A DNA stretch of 64,000 nt from assembly GCF_900604355.1 (NCBI RefSeq), contig NZ_UWOE01000002.1, forward strand, positions 1 to 64,000. The letters run 5' to 3'. Shown here piece by piece: positions 25,316-33,482 of the stretch; the first letter of the stretch is position 1, and each line of letters starts with the position of its first letter. This stretch comes from Luxibacter massiliensis (GTDB lineage: Bacteria > Bacillota > Clostridia > Lachnospirales > Lachnospiraceae). A program made the translations under genes and the position numbers. The notes beneath the pieces are model-generated. The model was not told where the DNA came from. It saw only the letters and a list, made by a program, of their open reading frames with translations, and ran no database searches.

Positions 25316-26164
25316 ATGTACGCAAAGCTGACAATCCCGGAGCGGCTCAAAGACCTGCGGGTGGTGGACAAGCACCTGACGCTGGAACAACTGGCGGAGC
25401 AGACCGGCCTGTCTAAATCCGCGCTGGGAAAATACGAAACCGATGACTACAAGGACATCAGCCCGTTTGCGATTGCAACGCTGGCGGACTTTTACGGCGT
25501 GTCCACCGACTATCTGATGGGGCTGACGGAAAATAAAAATCACCCAAACACAGAACTTCAATCTCTGCATCTGAGTGATGATATGGTGGAACTTTTGAGC
25601 AGCGGCAAAATCAACAACCGGCTTCTCTGCGAACTGGCTACCCACCCGAATTTCCGGCGGCTGATGATAGACATGGAAATCTGCATCGACCAGATCGCCA
25701 ATATGCGGGTGGAGCAGATGAATCTGGTGTTGGAGGCCACCCGGCAGACCGTCATGAGCAAGTATGCGCCCGGAGAAGATGACCTCTATATGCGGACGCT
25801 GGAACTGGGGCAGGTGCAGGAAAGCGATTTTTACAGCCACGTTATGCACGATGATCTGGACAGCATCGTCCGGGACATCCGGGAAGCACACCGCAAGGAC
25901 AAGACCACCGCCGACCCGCAGCCCACGCTGGATGATGTGAAGAAAAAATTTGAGCAGGCCATAGGACAGGGCAGCGATACAGAAATGCTGATCCACGAGT
26001 TCTGCGATAAGTTGCAGATACCCTTTGAGAAGATTTCCTCGGAGGACTTCTCGGCGTTCCTGCGGATACTGAGCCTGTCCAAGCAGCTCAAAAGCCCCAA
26101 CAATATGAGAGGAAAGGCCAGCCCCATCCCGCCCAACCGCAAGGCCAGACGTAAGCGGAAGTGA
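25316..26164 (+). CDS. XRE-family regulator of IME3
   Basis: A 282-residue protein with an N-terminal HTH_3 domain (RLKDLRVVDKHLTLEQLAEQTGLSKSALGKYE, residues 9-40; GVSTDYLMGLTEN near 70) and a long helical C-terminal part of unknown role. It is divergent from the minus-strand mobilization genes, the usual position for a repressor controlling excision and transfer. A terminator follows directly. Confidence 0.82.
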   Translation: MYAKLTIPERLKDLRVVDKHLTLEQLAEQTGLSKSALGKYETDDYKDISPFAIATLADFYGVSTDYLMGLTENKNHPNTELQSLHLSDDMVELLSSGKINNRLLCELATHPNFRRLMIDMEICIDQIANMRVEQMNLVLEATRQTVMSKYAPGEDDLYMRTLELGQVQESDFYSHVMHDDLDSIVRDIREAHRKDKTTADPQPTLDDVKKKFEQAIGQGSDTEMLIHEFCDKLQIPFEKISSEDFSAFLRILSLSKQLKSPNNMRGKASPIPPNRKARRKRK

Positions 26165-26176
26165 AATTGAGCGGCA

Positions 26177-26214
26177 AAAAAGCCATCCGCCGGTTGATTG
26201 GCAAATGGCTTTTG
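26177..26214 (+). terminator. Terminator after the XRE gene
   Basis: AAAAAGCCAT / ATGGCTTTT stem with a 17-nt spacer, 13 bp beyond the stop codon; the arms are A- and T-rich so it may work on both strands. Confidence 0.65.
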
Positions 26215-26274
26215 TGAAGCTGTATTCTGTTGTGGTGGTTGTTCCCAGTTTGGGAACAGCCATTATTGAAGATG

Positions 26275-26556
26275 CTATTCTTTGTCTTTCTGCGACACCT
26301 GCGCATGGGCTTCCTGCTGGACAAGCAGCCCCGCCGAAAAGCCGTATTTGAAGTGGCTTTCGTTTTCCTCACACTGAGCGATTGCCACCTGCTCCCGCAG
26401 TTCTTCAACCAGTGCATAGTCCTCTTTGCTCAGACGCTCCGATAAGGCGTCCATCAGGGCGGCGCTGGCTTTGACTGCCTGCTTGAACCTCGGTGAATCA
26501 GCGACCACCGTTTCACATGGATAAAATCTGCCGTTATACATTTCTTCCAGAATCAT
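26275..26556 (-). CDS. DUF6809-like small protein
   Basis: A 93-residue protein (MILEEMYNGRFYPCETVV...) from the ATG after GGGAGGTGGACGC. The N-terminal LEEMYNGRFYPCE and later KYGFSAGLLVQQEA are typical of a small family (DUF6809, named from memory) in Clostridia mobilizable elements. Function unknown. Confidence 0.65.
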   Translation of the reverse strand: MILEEMYNGRFYPCETVVADSPRFKQAVKASAALMDALSERLSKEDYALVEELREQVAIAQCEENESHFKYGFSAGLLVQQEAHAQVSQKDKE

Positions 26557-26569
26557 GCGTCCACCTCCC

Positions 26570-26947
26570 TCAGACAAAAATCATCTCAGACAGGATGATT
26601 TCCTCTGCCCGGCTGCGAATGCTGTTCATGGTTCCGACCCACGCAAGCTGGTCACGGGCTTTCAGTTCCTCGGTGACACTCTCTGCCTCCTGCATCTGCG
26701 AGACGATACACGCCAGTCGGTCAGCGGCCTGTTCGTTCAGGTCAGCAAGATATGTCCAGAGTTTTCCCGACAGAAGCAGTGCATTGTACTGGCCGGGCCG
26801 GTGTTCTTGCAGAAACGCCTTGTGCATCCGGCCCCACCGTCCAATGGGGCGGCTTTCCTCCGGCAGCTTCAAATCGGGGATGTAGTAGTCTCCCACCAGC
26901 GTGTAGCTGATGCCGTTTTGATGGATTTTCTTTGGTAAATGCTCCAT
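26570..26947 (-). CDS. TnpV-like transposon protein
   Basis: A 125-residue protein with the TnpV features YTLVGDYYIPDLKLPEE, RPIGRWGRMHKAFLQEHRPGQYN and NSIRSRAEEIILSE. TnpV-type proteins accompany TnpX-like recombinases in Tn4451-type elements. The start follows AGGAGGTCGAAC. It is the outermost gene at the right end of IME3, about 100 bp from the virD4 junction. Its molecular role is not known. Confidence 0.8.
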   Translation of the reverse strand: MEHLPKKIHQNGISYTLVGDYYIPDLKLPEESRPIGRWGRMHKAFLQEHRPGQYNALLLSGKLWTYLADLNEQAADRLACIVSQMQEAESVTEELKARDQLAWVGTMNSIRSRAEEIILSEMIFV

Positions 26948-26986
26948 GTTCGACCTCCTGTATTCAGTTTTTTCAGAATCCAGTTG

Positions 26987-27003
26987 ATCGTGTCCCTGTT
27001 CAT
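26987..27003 (-). repeat. 17-bp motif near the IME3 right end
   Basis: Minus-strand ATGAACAGGGACACGAT, 46 bp inside the junction, identical to 20138-20154 in the recombinase 5' region. Confidence 0.75.
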
Positions 27004-27048
27004 GATAAATTCAAGGCAACTGAACTCTTCACGAACAAGTATGGCATA

Positions 27049-28278
27049 TCCTTTCCCAATTTCTGATAATTGAGGCCATGAGAAACCTGCGTGCCGCGAT
27101 TTTCGGAAGTGTTGAAACTGTCGATTGTTTCACGTCCCAAGTTCTCCGAAATATCCTTTGCATTTTTCCCGCGCCCTCCCAAAAACAAGGTGCTGTCGGC
27201 ATTGTCAAGTATGATTTCTGCCGCGTCCTTGTAAATGGCTTTTAGCTGGCTCTGCGATTGCAGAATGATAGAAGCCGAGATTTCCCGGCTGCGGATTGTG
27301 GCAATCAATTTTTCAAACTGCGGGATTTGTCCAATGTTTGCAAACTCGTCTAACAGGCAGCGAACATGAACCGGCAGCTTGCCGCCGTATTCGTCGTCGG
27401 CCTTGTCGCACAAGAGATTAAATAACTGCGATTGCAGCATAGCGATAACAAAATTAAACGTGCTGTCCGTATCGCTCATAATCAAAAACAAAGCTGTTTT
27501 TCTGTCGCCTAACGTGTCAAGTTCTAATTCGTCGTAGGACATAAGATCGCGCAATTCCTTTATATCAAAAGGAGCGAGCCTCGCACCGCAAGAAATGAGG
27601 ATTGATTTTGCGGTTTTGCCCGCCGCCAATTTATATTTTCGGTACTGCTTCACCGCGAAATGGTCGGGGTCGCGTTCTTCCAAGTCGGCAAACAGCAAAT
27701 CGACGGGGCTTTGATATTCCTCGTCGTCCTCGCGGGCTTCGCTGGCGTTGATAAGTTCCAACAGGGTAATAAAGTTCATTTCCTCGGCGGGGGCTTCGTA
27801 CCAGATGTAGCCCACCAACGCGCAATACAAAAGCCGTTCTGCCTTTACCCAAAAATCCTCCGCGCTTTTTTCTCCCTCACCTTTGGTATTCGCTATCAAC
27901 GTATTTACCAGCTTCAAAATATCTTTCTCGCTGCGGATATACACAAAGGGGTTGTAGTGCATAGATTTTTTGAAGTTAATCGTATTCAGTACCTTAATGC
28001 GGTAGCCCGCCCGTTGCAGCAGCTTCCCGCACTCAATCAAAACCGTACCTTTCGGGTCGGTTAAGACGTAAGAGGAATGAAGCTGCATTAGATTAGGTTT
28101 GACAAAAAATCTTGTTTTTCCGCTGCCGCTGCCGCCGATCACGACGACGTTCTTATTTCTCGCGTACTTCGGCTGCTTCGGGCGGCTGTTCATGGTAAGC
28201 CGTTCCGTCTGCGTCAAAATGATGTTGTTTTGGAAATCCGGGTCTATGTAGGGCTTTATATCTTCGGCGTTTCCCCAT
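27049..28278 (-). pseudogene. virD4: VirD4/TraG coupling protein, central fragment
   Basis: Encodes the ATPase core from WGNAEDIKPYIDPDF to GLNYQKLGK. It includes Walker A GGSGSGKTRFF, TDPKGT, and the Walker B region CLLDEFANIGQIPQFEKLIATIRS. Couples relaxosomes to the type IV secretion channel when whole. The 5' side is cut at TGG (junction with IME2); the 3' side is cut at AAG (junction with IME3) and runs 16 foreign codons to a stop. An internal ATG (28217) opens a 405-codon frame that lacks the membrane anchor. Confidence 0.9.
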
Positions 28279-28371
28279 GAAGCGTTTTGTCAAGTGCTTT
28301 TTTGAGTTATTGACGCAAATTCTTGTGAAAGTGCGAAAGTGCAAAGTGCAAAGGGTCTGCGTTTTGCACTT

Positions 28372-30282
28372 TCAGCTTGCGGGTTCGGGTGGCTGCTTCT
28401 TCTTGATGAAGTTATACCATTGACCGCCGACACGCCTTGCGCCTAAAATACCGCCCATGTTGCGCTTGGCGTTCTGTACCGTCCTCTCGGATATTCCGGC
28501 TTCGGCTGCGGCCTTTACAATGTCCTCGCTGGCAAGTTCTTTCCCGTCTGCAAGCAGGTCAAGTATCAGCTTCTCGGCTTGCTCGGTCTTGGTGGCGGTG
28601 TTCCCGCCCGCGCCGGATAGCAGCTCGTCGGCGGTTATGTCATATTCGCCTATCCATGAAAAGCCTGTTTCCGGGTCAAGGCAAAAGGCAACGGGCTTGC
28701 CCTCCGGCGCAAGGGAAGATTTGTCATGGACGATAACGCGCACATTCGGCTCCCGCTTCACGCGCCCGATCAGCAGGACGCTCCTTGCTGCGGCGCGGAA
28801 GTCAATAGAACCTAAGCCCCGGTATGCGCTCTGTCCTCCGGCGGCTTTGTTCAAGTGTCCGATAAGGATAACGGCGCACCCGGTACGCTCGGCAACATCG
28901 GCAAGGCGGCGGAACATGGGGCGCACTTCGTTTGCCCTGTTCATGTCGGTCTTTTCGCCCATGTACGCCTGTATGGGGTCAAGGATAATCAACCGCGCCC
29001 CGTTCTGCGTGATTGCCTTTTCTATGCGCTCGTCGGAGAGGGTAAGCTCCCGTTTGGCTTCATCAATCACAAGCACGCGGTCAAGGTCGGCTTCGGCTTC
29101 TATCAAGCGGGGCTTGACGGTATCGCCCAGCCCGTCCTCGGCGGTCTGGTAAATCACTTGGAATGGCGGCAAGGGCTTCATTCCCGGCAGCGTTCCCCCG
29201 GTGGTGCAGGCGGCGGCAAGGCGTAGGGCAAAGGTGGTCTTGCCCTCGCCGGGGTTGCCTTGCACAATGGTTACTTTCCCAAAAGGGATATACGGCTCCC
29301 ATAGCCATTCAACGGTCTGTGTGTCAACCTCGCTCATGCGGATAATCTCGACGGTTTCTTCCTGCGGCGGTTCTTTCAATCCGTAAACCGCTTCCCGGAT
29401 ATACTTCCCGTCTGTGATTTCTGCCCGGTGCTGCAATACCTCGTTCCAGTCCTTGTAAAGCGGCACAAGGCGGTGGACGGTCAAGCCCTCCGGCACAAGC
29501 TCCGCAAGGCGGCTGCAAGCGTCGTTTCCGGCTTGGTCGCTGTCAAGGCAGAGGTAAACGGTCTTGATGTTCGGGCGGTCAGAGAGGAAACGCAACAGGG
29601 CTTTTTCTCCCACGCCGCCCAATGACAAATAGCTCTGCTTCTGCCACGCCTTTTTGAACAGGCAGAGGAAAGAGAGCAGGTCAACGGGGGCTTCAAAGAC
29701 AAAAAGCCTGTCACCCTCGCCTCGGTAGCAGAAATTAAAGGCTTTGTCGCTGCCTTTCACATCAAACCGGAAGTTTCCCGCCGTTCCCTTGCTGTGGGCG
29801 TAGCGCGGTATTCCGTCCTCGTCCCGCCCCACAAATACGGCGTTGTGGTGGGCTGCGTCCTCGTAAATATCGCCGCGGGCAAAGAAAAAGCCCGTCACAT
29901 CATCATCAATGCGGCGGGCTGCTGTGAGGTAGTTCCTCGCTATTCTGTTGTCGTTGTTTGGGGGCGGTAGCCGGAAGTCGGAAAGGGACGCGTGGCAAGG
30001 TCTGTCCGGCGGCGGTGCGGCTCCCTTTTCTCCTGTGAGAAGTTCCACGGCTTCGGTGAAGCTCTTGCCGAAAAACTCCATGACAAAATCAACGGGGCCG
30101 CCGCCCTTGCTCTGGCTGTGCCTGTACCATTTGTTTCCCCGGACGGTCAAGCTGTCGTGCCGTTTCCAGCGGTATTCATTCCCGGCGCGGGTAAGCTGCT
30201 CGCCCTGTGATTGCAGGAAAGAAACAAGGTCGGCTTGGTTCGCCCGGTTTATCTGTTCTTGGGTGTAGTACAAAAATCTCAA
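28372..30282 (-). CDS. Primase/RepA-like protein (DUF3991-Toprim and AAA_25)
   Basis: A 636-residue fusion-type replication protein. The N-terminal half has a CHC2-like region without the cysteines (RWKRHDSLTVRGNKWYRHSQSKGGGPVDF) and a Toprim-like domain (FVFEAPVDLLSFL, VYLCLDSDQAGNDA). The C-terminal half is a RecA-fold RepA-like ATPase with Walker A GNPGEGKTTF (about 345) and LIILDPIQAYMG as Walker B, and ends in a winged helix. It probably primes and unwinds for replication of the excised IME2 circle. It lies directly downstream of the relaxase. Confidence 0.85.
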   Translation of the reverse strand: MRFLYYTQEQINRANQADLVSFLQSQGEQLTRAGNEYRWKRHDSLTVRGNKWYRHSQSKGGGPVDFVMEFFGKSFTEAVELLTGEKGAAPPPDRPCHASLSDFRLPPPNNDNRIARNYLTAARRIDDDVTGFFFARGDIYEDAAHHNAVFVGRDEDGIPRYAHSKGTAGNFRFDVKGSDKAFNFCYRGEGDRLFVFEAPVDLLSFLCLFKKAWQKQSYLSLGGVGEKALLRFLSDRPNIKTVYLCLDSDQAGNDACSRLAELVPEGLTVHRLVPLYKDWNEVLQHRAEITDGKYIREAVYGLKEPPQEETVEIIRMSEVDTQTVEWLWEPYIPFGKVTIVQGNPGEGKTTFALRLAAACTTGGTLPGMKPLPPFQVIYQTAEDGLGDTVKPRLIEAEADLDRVLVIDEAKRELTLSDERIEKAITQNGARLIILDPIQAYMGEKTDMNRANEVRPMFRRLADVAERTGCAVILIGHLNKAAGGQSAYRGLGSIDFRAAARSVLLIGRVKREPNVRVIVHDKSSLAPEGKPVAFCLDPETGFSWIGEYDITADELLSGAGGNTATKTEQAEKLILDLLADGKELASEDIVKAAAEAGISERTVQNAKRNMGGILGARRVGGQWYNFIKKKQPPEPAS

Positions 30283-30288
30283 CTCCTT

Positions 30289-31797
30289 TCATCGTTCTAA
30301 GTCGTGCTGCTTGGTGCGGGTCTGCTCCGGCTGGTCGGCTTTCAGCGCAATATCAACGCACTTGCGGATATTGTGCAGCTCGGCAACCTCGGCGCGGGTT
30401 TCTTTCAGCTTGGTATATTCCGCTGTTCTCTCCCCGCTGAGGGTGGCGTACTCTTTTTCCCATTCAGCGATAGGCAAGCTCTTTGTCCCTTTCGGCAGAT
30501 TTGCATGGAGATAGCGGCTCGCTGCGTTCCATAGCGTAAGCTCGGCGCGGTGGGCTTCCTCGTACTTGTCGCGCTTGCTCGTCCAGCCATTTTTCAGCTT
30601 TTTCAGCTCGTCGTGAATGGGCTTGTACTCGGTGTAGTTCTTCCCGTATTCAATCAGCTTTTGTAATTCTTTCATGCGCTTCTCGGCGGTTTTCATGCCC
30701 GCCCGGATAGTGTCGGCCTGTTCGCTGACAGAGGAAAGGGCTGCGTCCAGCTCATCAAGGGTAGAGATACCATGCTCGGTCAGATAGTTGACCGCTGCCG
30801 CTATGGTTTTCAGTTCATCGGCTGTGTGCTGTTGTTGCCAACGCTGCGAATACTTCCGGCTCTTTTCTCTCTGAACGCTCAAATACTTCATCAGCAGATT
30901 TGCAAGACCGGGGGATTGTTGCGGCTGTTCCGGGGCGGTTTCCCACGCTTTGAACAGGTCGGCAATCCATTCTTTGAGCTTTCCAATCTGCGCTCGGATT
31001 TCCCGTATAAGGCGGTTTGCCTTTTGGATATTCCGGTTCAGTTCGCCTTTCTCGGTGGCAATACCTTTCTTCTCCATCTGGCAAGCCGCCACGCCCATGT
31101 GGACGGTGGGTATCTCGCCAATGCCGCGCTCGGCGTTGCTGCGGTGGTCGATACGCTCCGGGCTTCCGGCTCGTTCAAGGTAGGCGTTTGAAATATCCGC
31201 CCATGCCTTACGCCACAAGAGGGCGTTGCCCTTGTCGTTCCAGCCGGTCAGGTCAACTTTGTGCGTCTTGTATCTGCCGCTTGGCAAGCGGATACGCTCG
31301 CCGTTTTCATCAAGGTCATATTCCTTTTGGGACTTTGCCGCCCATGCGCCGCGCTCGTCAAGGGGGCGCATGGTAAGCATGATGTGACAATGGGGATTGC
31401 CCTTGCCGGTGTCGTGAATGGCATAATCAACGCACATTCCTCTGGAAACAAATTGAGAGGAACAGTATTCCCGGACAAGCCGGATCTGTTCCTCTCTGGA
31501 TAACTCTATGGGGAGCGCCGCGTCAATCTCTCTGGCAAGCTGGGCGTTCCCGGCTTTCTCGTAAAGCTCCACGCTGTTCCACAAGGTTGAACGGTCAGAG
31601 AAAGAGGGCGGGGCGTGGGGTGGCAGCATAATTTCCGTATGGACAACACCGCCTTTGCGGGTGTAGTCGTGTGTCATTCCGTCCCACTCATTTGTCAGCT
31701 TTTCGCCGCTTCGGTAGGCGGCTGCGGCAACGGCTGATTTGCCCTTGCCCCGGCTGACAATGCTGATATTACAATGATAGATGGCTATGGGTATCAC
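30289..31797 (-). CDS. mobQ: MobQ-family relaxase of IME2
   Basis: Relaxase of about 502 residues. The MobA/MobL N-terminus is clear (AIYHCNISIVSRGKGKSAVAAAAYRSGEKL), with the metal motif GNPHCHIMLTMRPL and a long coiled-coil tail. No ATG is available at the expected start: a GTG at 31795-31797 overlaps the GGGAGGTG ribosome site, and an in-frame ATA lies at optimal spacing just before GCCATCTATCAT. I report the GTG. The oriT at 31995-32022 lies 200 bp upstream. Confidence 0.87.
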   Translation of the reverse strand: MIPIAIYHCNISIVSRGKGKSAVAAAAYRSGEKLTNEWDGMTHDYTRKGGVVHTEIMLPPHAPPSFSDRSTLWNSVELYEKAGNAQLAREIDAALPIELSREEQIRLVREYCSSQFVSRGMCVDYAIHDTGKGNPHCHIMLTMRPLDERGAWAAKSQKEYDLDENGERIRLPSGRYKTHKVDLTGWNDKGNALLWRKAWADISNAYLERAGSPERIDHRSNAERGIGEIPTVHMGVAACQMEKKGIATEKGELNRNIQKANRLIREIRAQIGKLKEWIADLFKAWETAPEQPQQSPGLANLLMKYLSVQREKSRKYSQRWQQQHTADELKTIAAAVNYLTEHGISTLDELDAALSSVSEQADTIRAGMKTAEKRMKELQKLIEYGKNYTEYKPIHDELKKLKNGWTSKRDKYEEAHRAELTLWNAASRYLHANLPKGTKSLPIAEWEKEYATLSGERTAEYTKLKETRAEVAELHNIRKCVDIALKADQPEQTRTKQHDLER

Positions 31798-31994
31798 CTC
31801 CCGGATAAAATGAAAACCCGCAAAAATGGTACAGACGCCAAAGGCGGGTATACTGTTTTTGTGGGTGTGCAGGGATAGCCGCGTAAGCGGCGCAAGGGGT
31901 GCAGCCCCTTGTTGCGGCAAAGCCGCCAATGTCGGTCAGAGAGGGAAGCAAGCGGCTTTCTCTCTGTGCCGACAAGCCCTCGGCAGAGCGCACG

Positions 31995-32022
31995 CACCCG
32001 TAAGGGTGTATAAGTGCGCCCT
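31995..32022 (+). other. MobQ-type oriT of IME2
   Basis: A CACCC-GTAA-GGGTG hairpin (31995-32008) is followed two bases later by TAAGTGCGCCCT (32011-32022), the nick-region sequence of the RSF1010/pSC101/pTF1 family of transfer origins. It lies between the relaxase and the DUF3847 gene, where a MobQ oriT is expected. The 31870-31990 stretch adds further hairpins (GCCGC-GTAA-GCGGC, CAAGGGG-5-CCCCTTG). Confidence 0.8.
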
Positions 32023-32036
32023 TTGTACCAAAGGGA

Positions 32037-32342
32037 TTATTCGCTTTTCCCGCCCTCGGTGCGTTTTTTCAGATAGCCCCGCGCTTCCTCGCTCGTCAGG
32101 GCAAGCCGGAGAAAGGCGGCGGCTTCTTCGTCGGTCATGGTCTTTGCTTCTGGCACAATGCTCTCAAAGACCGCACCCCGGACGATCAGCCGATGGCTGC
32201 GCGTCCTGCGTTCCTCTTGGGATAACTTTTGCCGCAACACCTTTTCCCGATTTTCAAGCTGCCGGATTTTCTTCTTCCCGTCCTCAATCTCGGCTTGCAA
32301 TTCCTCGCGTTTTTTTCTCTCGGTTTCGTCATGGGTGGTCAC
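32037..32342 (-). CDS. DUF3847 family protein
   Basis: A 101-residue protein: coiled coil (about 1-45, EELQAEIEDGKKKIRQLENREKVLRQKL) followed by the conserved TRSHRLIVRGAVFESIVP segment and a helical tail. Proteins of this family lie beside MobQ relaxases in Clostridia elements and may be relaxosome accessory proteins. It is separated from the relaxase by the oriT. Confidence 0.78.
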   Translation of the reverse strand: MTTHDETERKKREELQAEIEDGKKKIRQLENREKVLRQKLSQEERRTRSHRLIVRGAVFESIVPEAKTMTDEEAAAFLRLALTSEEARGYLKKRTEGGKSE

Positions 32343-32463
32343 TCCTTTCTACCTGTCGGCACAGAAAAAGGACAGTCGATTTCCTCGGCTGTCCTTTTGA
32401 TTAGGGTGTTTGGTTTACTCCGTTCTGCTCAATAAATGGGAATATTAAATATCAATACGCCCT

Positions 32464-33297
32464 TTAATACATTCCTATTAAAACATCAGCTTCGATTGTC
32501 AAATGTGTGAGAGTACGCCAATCAACGCAATCTTTTTCAACGCAAAAGAGAAGCGGCGTCATTTCAATAAACGACATTCTTTGTTCTGATGACAACTGTA
32601 CGGTGGCTGAAACCGTTTCTCTTGAAATGGTTTTAAGATATTTCTCAAAATATTCAACGACAGACTCATTTGAATAATCTGGATTTTTCAAGTGTGCTTG
32701 CACTTTAGTCCTGATTTCCCTCAAATGATTTTTCGTAGGAATTACTTTCACAACATATCCGTTAGGAGATAGCAATCGCTGAAATTCTTTGTAGTGTGCA
32801 GGCGAAAATATGTCTAAAATACAATCCATACTTCCGTCTTTCAAAGGGATTTTTGATAAGTCAGTAACAAACCACTTCACTGCTTTGCGCTTGTCTTTTT
32901 TTGATGCAATCTGTATTGCCTCCCTTGACAAGTCAAAGGCAAAGATGTTTCGTTCTGTTCTTTGCTGTATCTGCCTTGCATAGAAACCCTCGCCGCAACC
33001 AACATCTAAAATGTTTCTTATAGATGGCGTATCAGAAATAAACTGTATGATTTTCTCCAACACAACATCATACATGCCATACTCCAAAATTTGGTGCCGG
33101 TTGTCAAAAGACCGCTTGCTGTAGTTGGTTTTGGGCGATGATTTTAACAACAAATTTACATACCCATATCTTGAAATATCAAAGCAATGTCCATGTCTAC
33201 AAATTAGGCTATTGCCTTGTATATCCATTGATTTTGTGCAAATTGGGCATTGAAAATAAACCTTGCTGTCTGCAAAGCGTGATAAATTATTATTCAT
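32464..33297 (-). CDS. RlmA/TlrB-like 23S rRNA (guanine-N1) methyltransferase
   Basis: A 277-residue methyltransferase with an N-terminal Cys/His zinc site (CPICTKSMDIQGNSLICRHGHCFDISRYGYVNLL), the SAM motif ILDVGCGEGFYARQI (about 95) and DIFSPAHYKEFQRLLSPNG. These are features of the RlmA family, which methylates N1 of G745 or G748 in helix 35 of 23S rRNA; the G748 enzyme TlrB gives resistance to tylosin-type macrolides. It is AT-rich (about 38% GC by eye) compared with the flanking IME genes, so it is likely a captured cargo gene. The upstream leader supports regulation by a ribosome-targeting drug. Confidence 0.82.
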   Translation of the reverse strand: MNNNLSRFADSKVYFQCPICTKSMDIQGNSLICRHGHCFDISRYGYVNLLLKSSPKTNYSKRSFDNRHQILEYGMYDVVLEKIIQFISDTPSIRNILDVGCGEGFYARQIQQRTERNIFAFDLSREAIQIASKKDKRKAVKWFVTDLSKIPLKDGSMDCILDIFSPAHYKEFQRLLSPNGYVVKVIPTKNHLREIRTKVQAHLKNPDYSNESVVEYFEKYLKTISRETVSATVQLSSEQRMSFIEMTPLLFCVEKDCVDWRTLTHLTIEADVLIGMY

Positions 33298-33334
33298 TTG
33301 TTTTTCCTCCGTAATTACATCTCTGCTTCAATAA

Positions 33335-33372
33335 GCGAGTTATGCAATACGGATAACCGCAACATAACTCGC
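33335..33372 (-). promoter_or_regulatory. Attenuator hairpin in the methyltransferase leader
   Basis: Perfect 10-bp stem (GCGAGTTATG / CATAACTCGC) starting 4 nt after the leader peptide stop. A competing pairing exists between AACCGC and GCGGTT, and TCCGTA in the loop can pair with TACGGA of the methyltransferase ribosome site, offering a sequestered and an open state. Confidence 0.6.
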
Positions 33373-33376
33373 GGTT

Positions 33377-33403
33377 TTATCTTAATCTCATAAATGTAAC
33401 CAT
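33377..33403 (-). CDS. Leader peptide MVTFMRLR (macrolide-type stall peptide)
   Basis: An 8-codon ORF with a strong GGAGG site (33412-33416) 8 nt before its ATG, ending in TAA. The C-terminal MRLR contains the Arg-x-Arg arrest motif known from drug-dependent stalling on ErmDL and the mef/mel leader MTASMRLR. It lies about 80 nt upstream of the methyltransferase gene. Confidence 0.75.
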   Translation of the reverse strand: MVTFMRLR

Positions 33404-33482
33404 TGTGTTGTCCTCCAATCAATTCCGCAGTATTACTCTGCTTTTAGAAAAAGTATAGCACAAAACTATGAACATTTCAACT

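Larger units (their letters stand above)
13247..27048. mobile_element. IME3: mobilizable element in virD4, carrying a TCS/ABC cargo
   Basis: A 13.8 kb insertion flanked by adjoining virD4 segments. The GA core (plus strand TC at 13245-13246 and 27049-27050) is the same dinucleotide known for the Tn4451/TnpX and Tn5397/TndX recombinases. Ends read inward as TTTGCCACAATGTCAAGTGA and TATGCCATACTTGTTCGTGA, an imperfect inverted repeat. It carries a large serine recombinase, small TnpV-like and DUF6809 genes, MobV relaxase, primase and VapE, an XRE regulator, and at its left end a two-component system with an ABC exporter. Confidence 0.85.
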
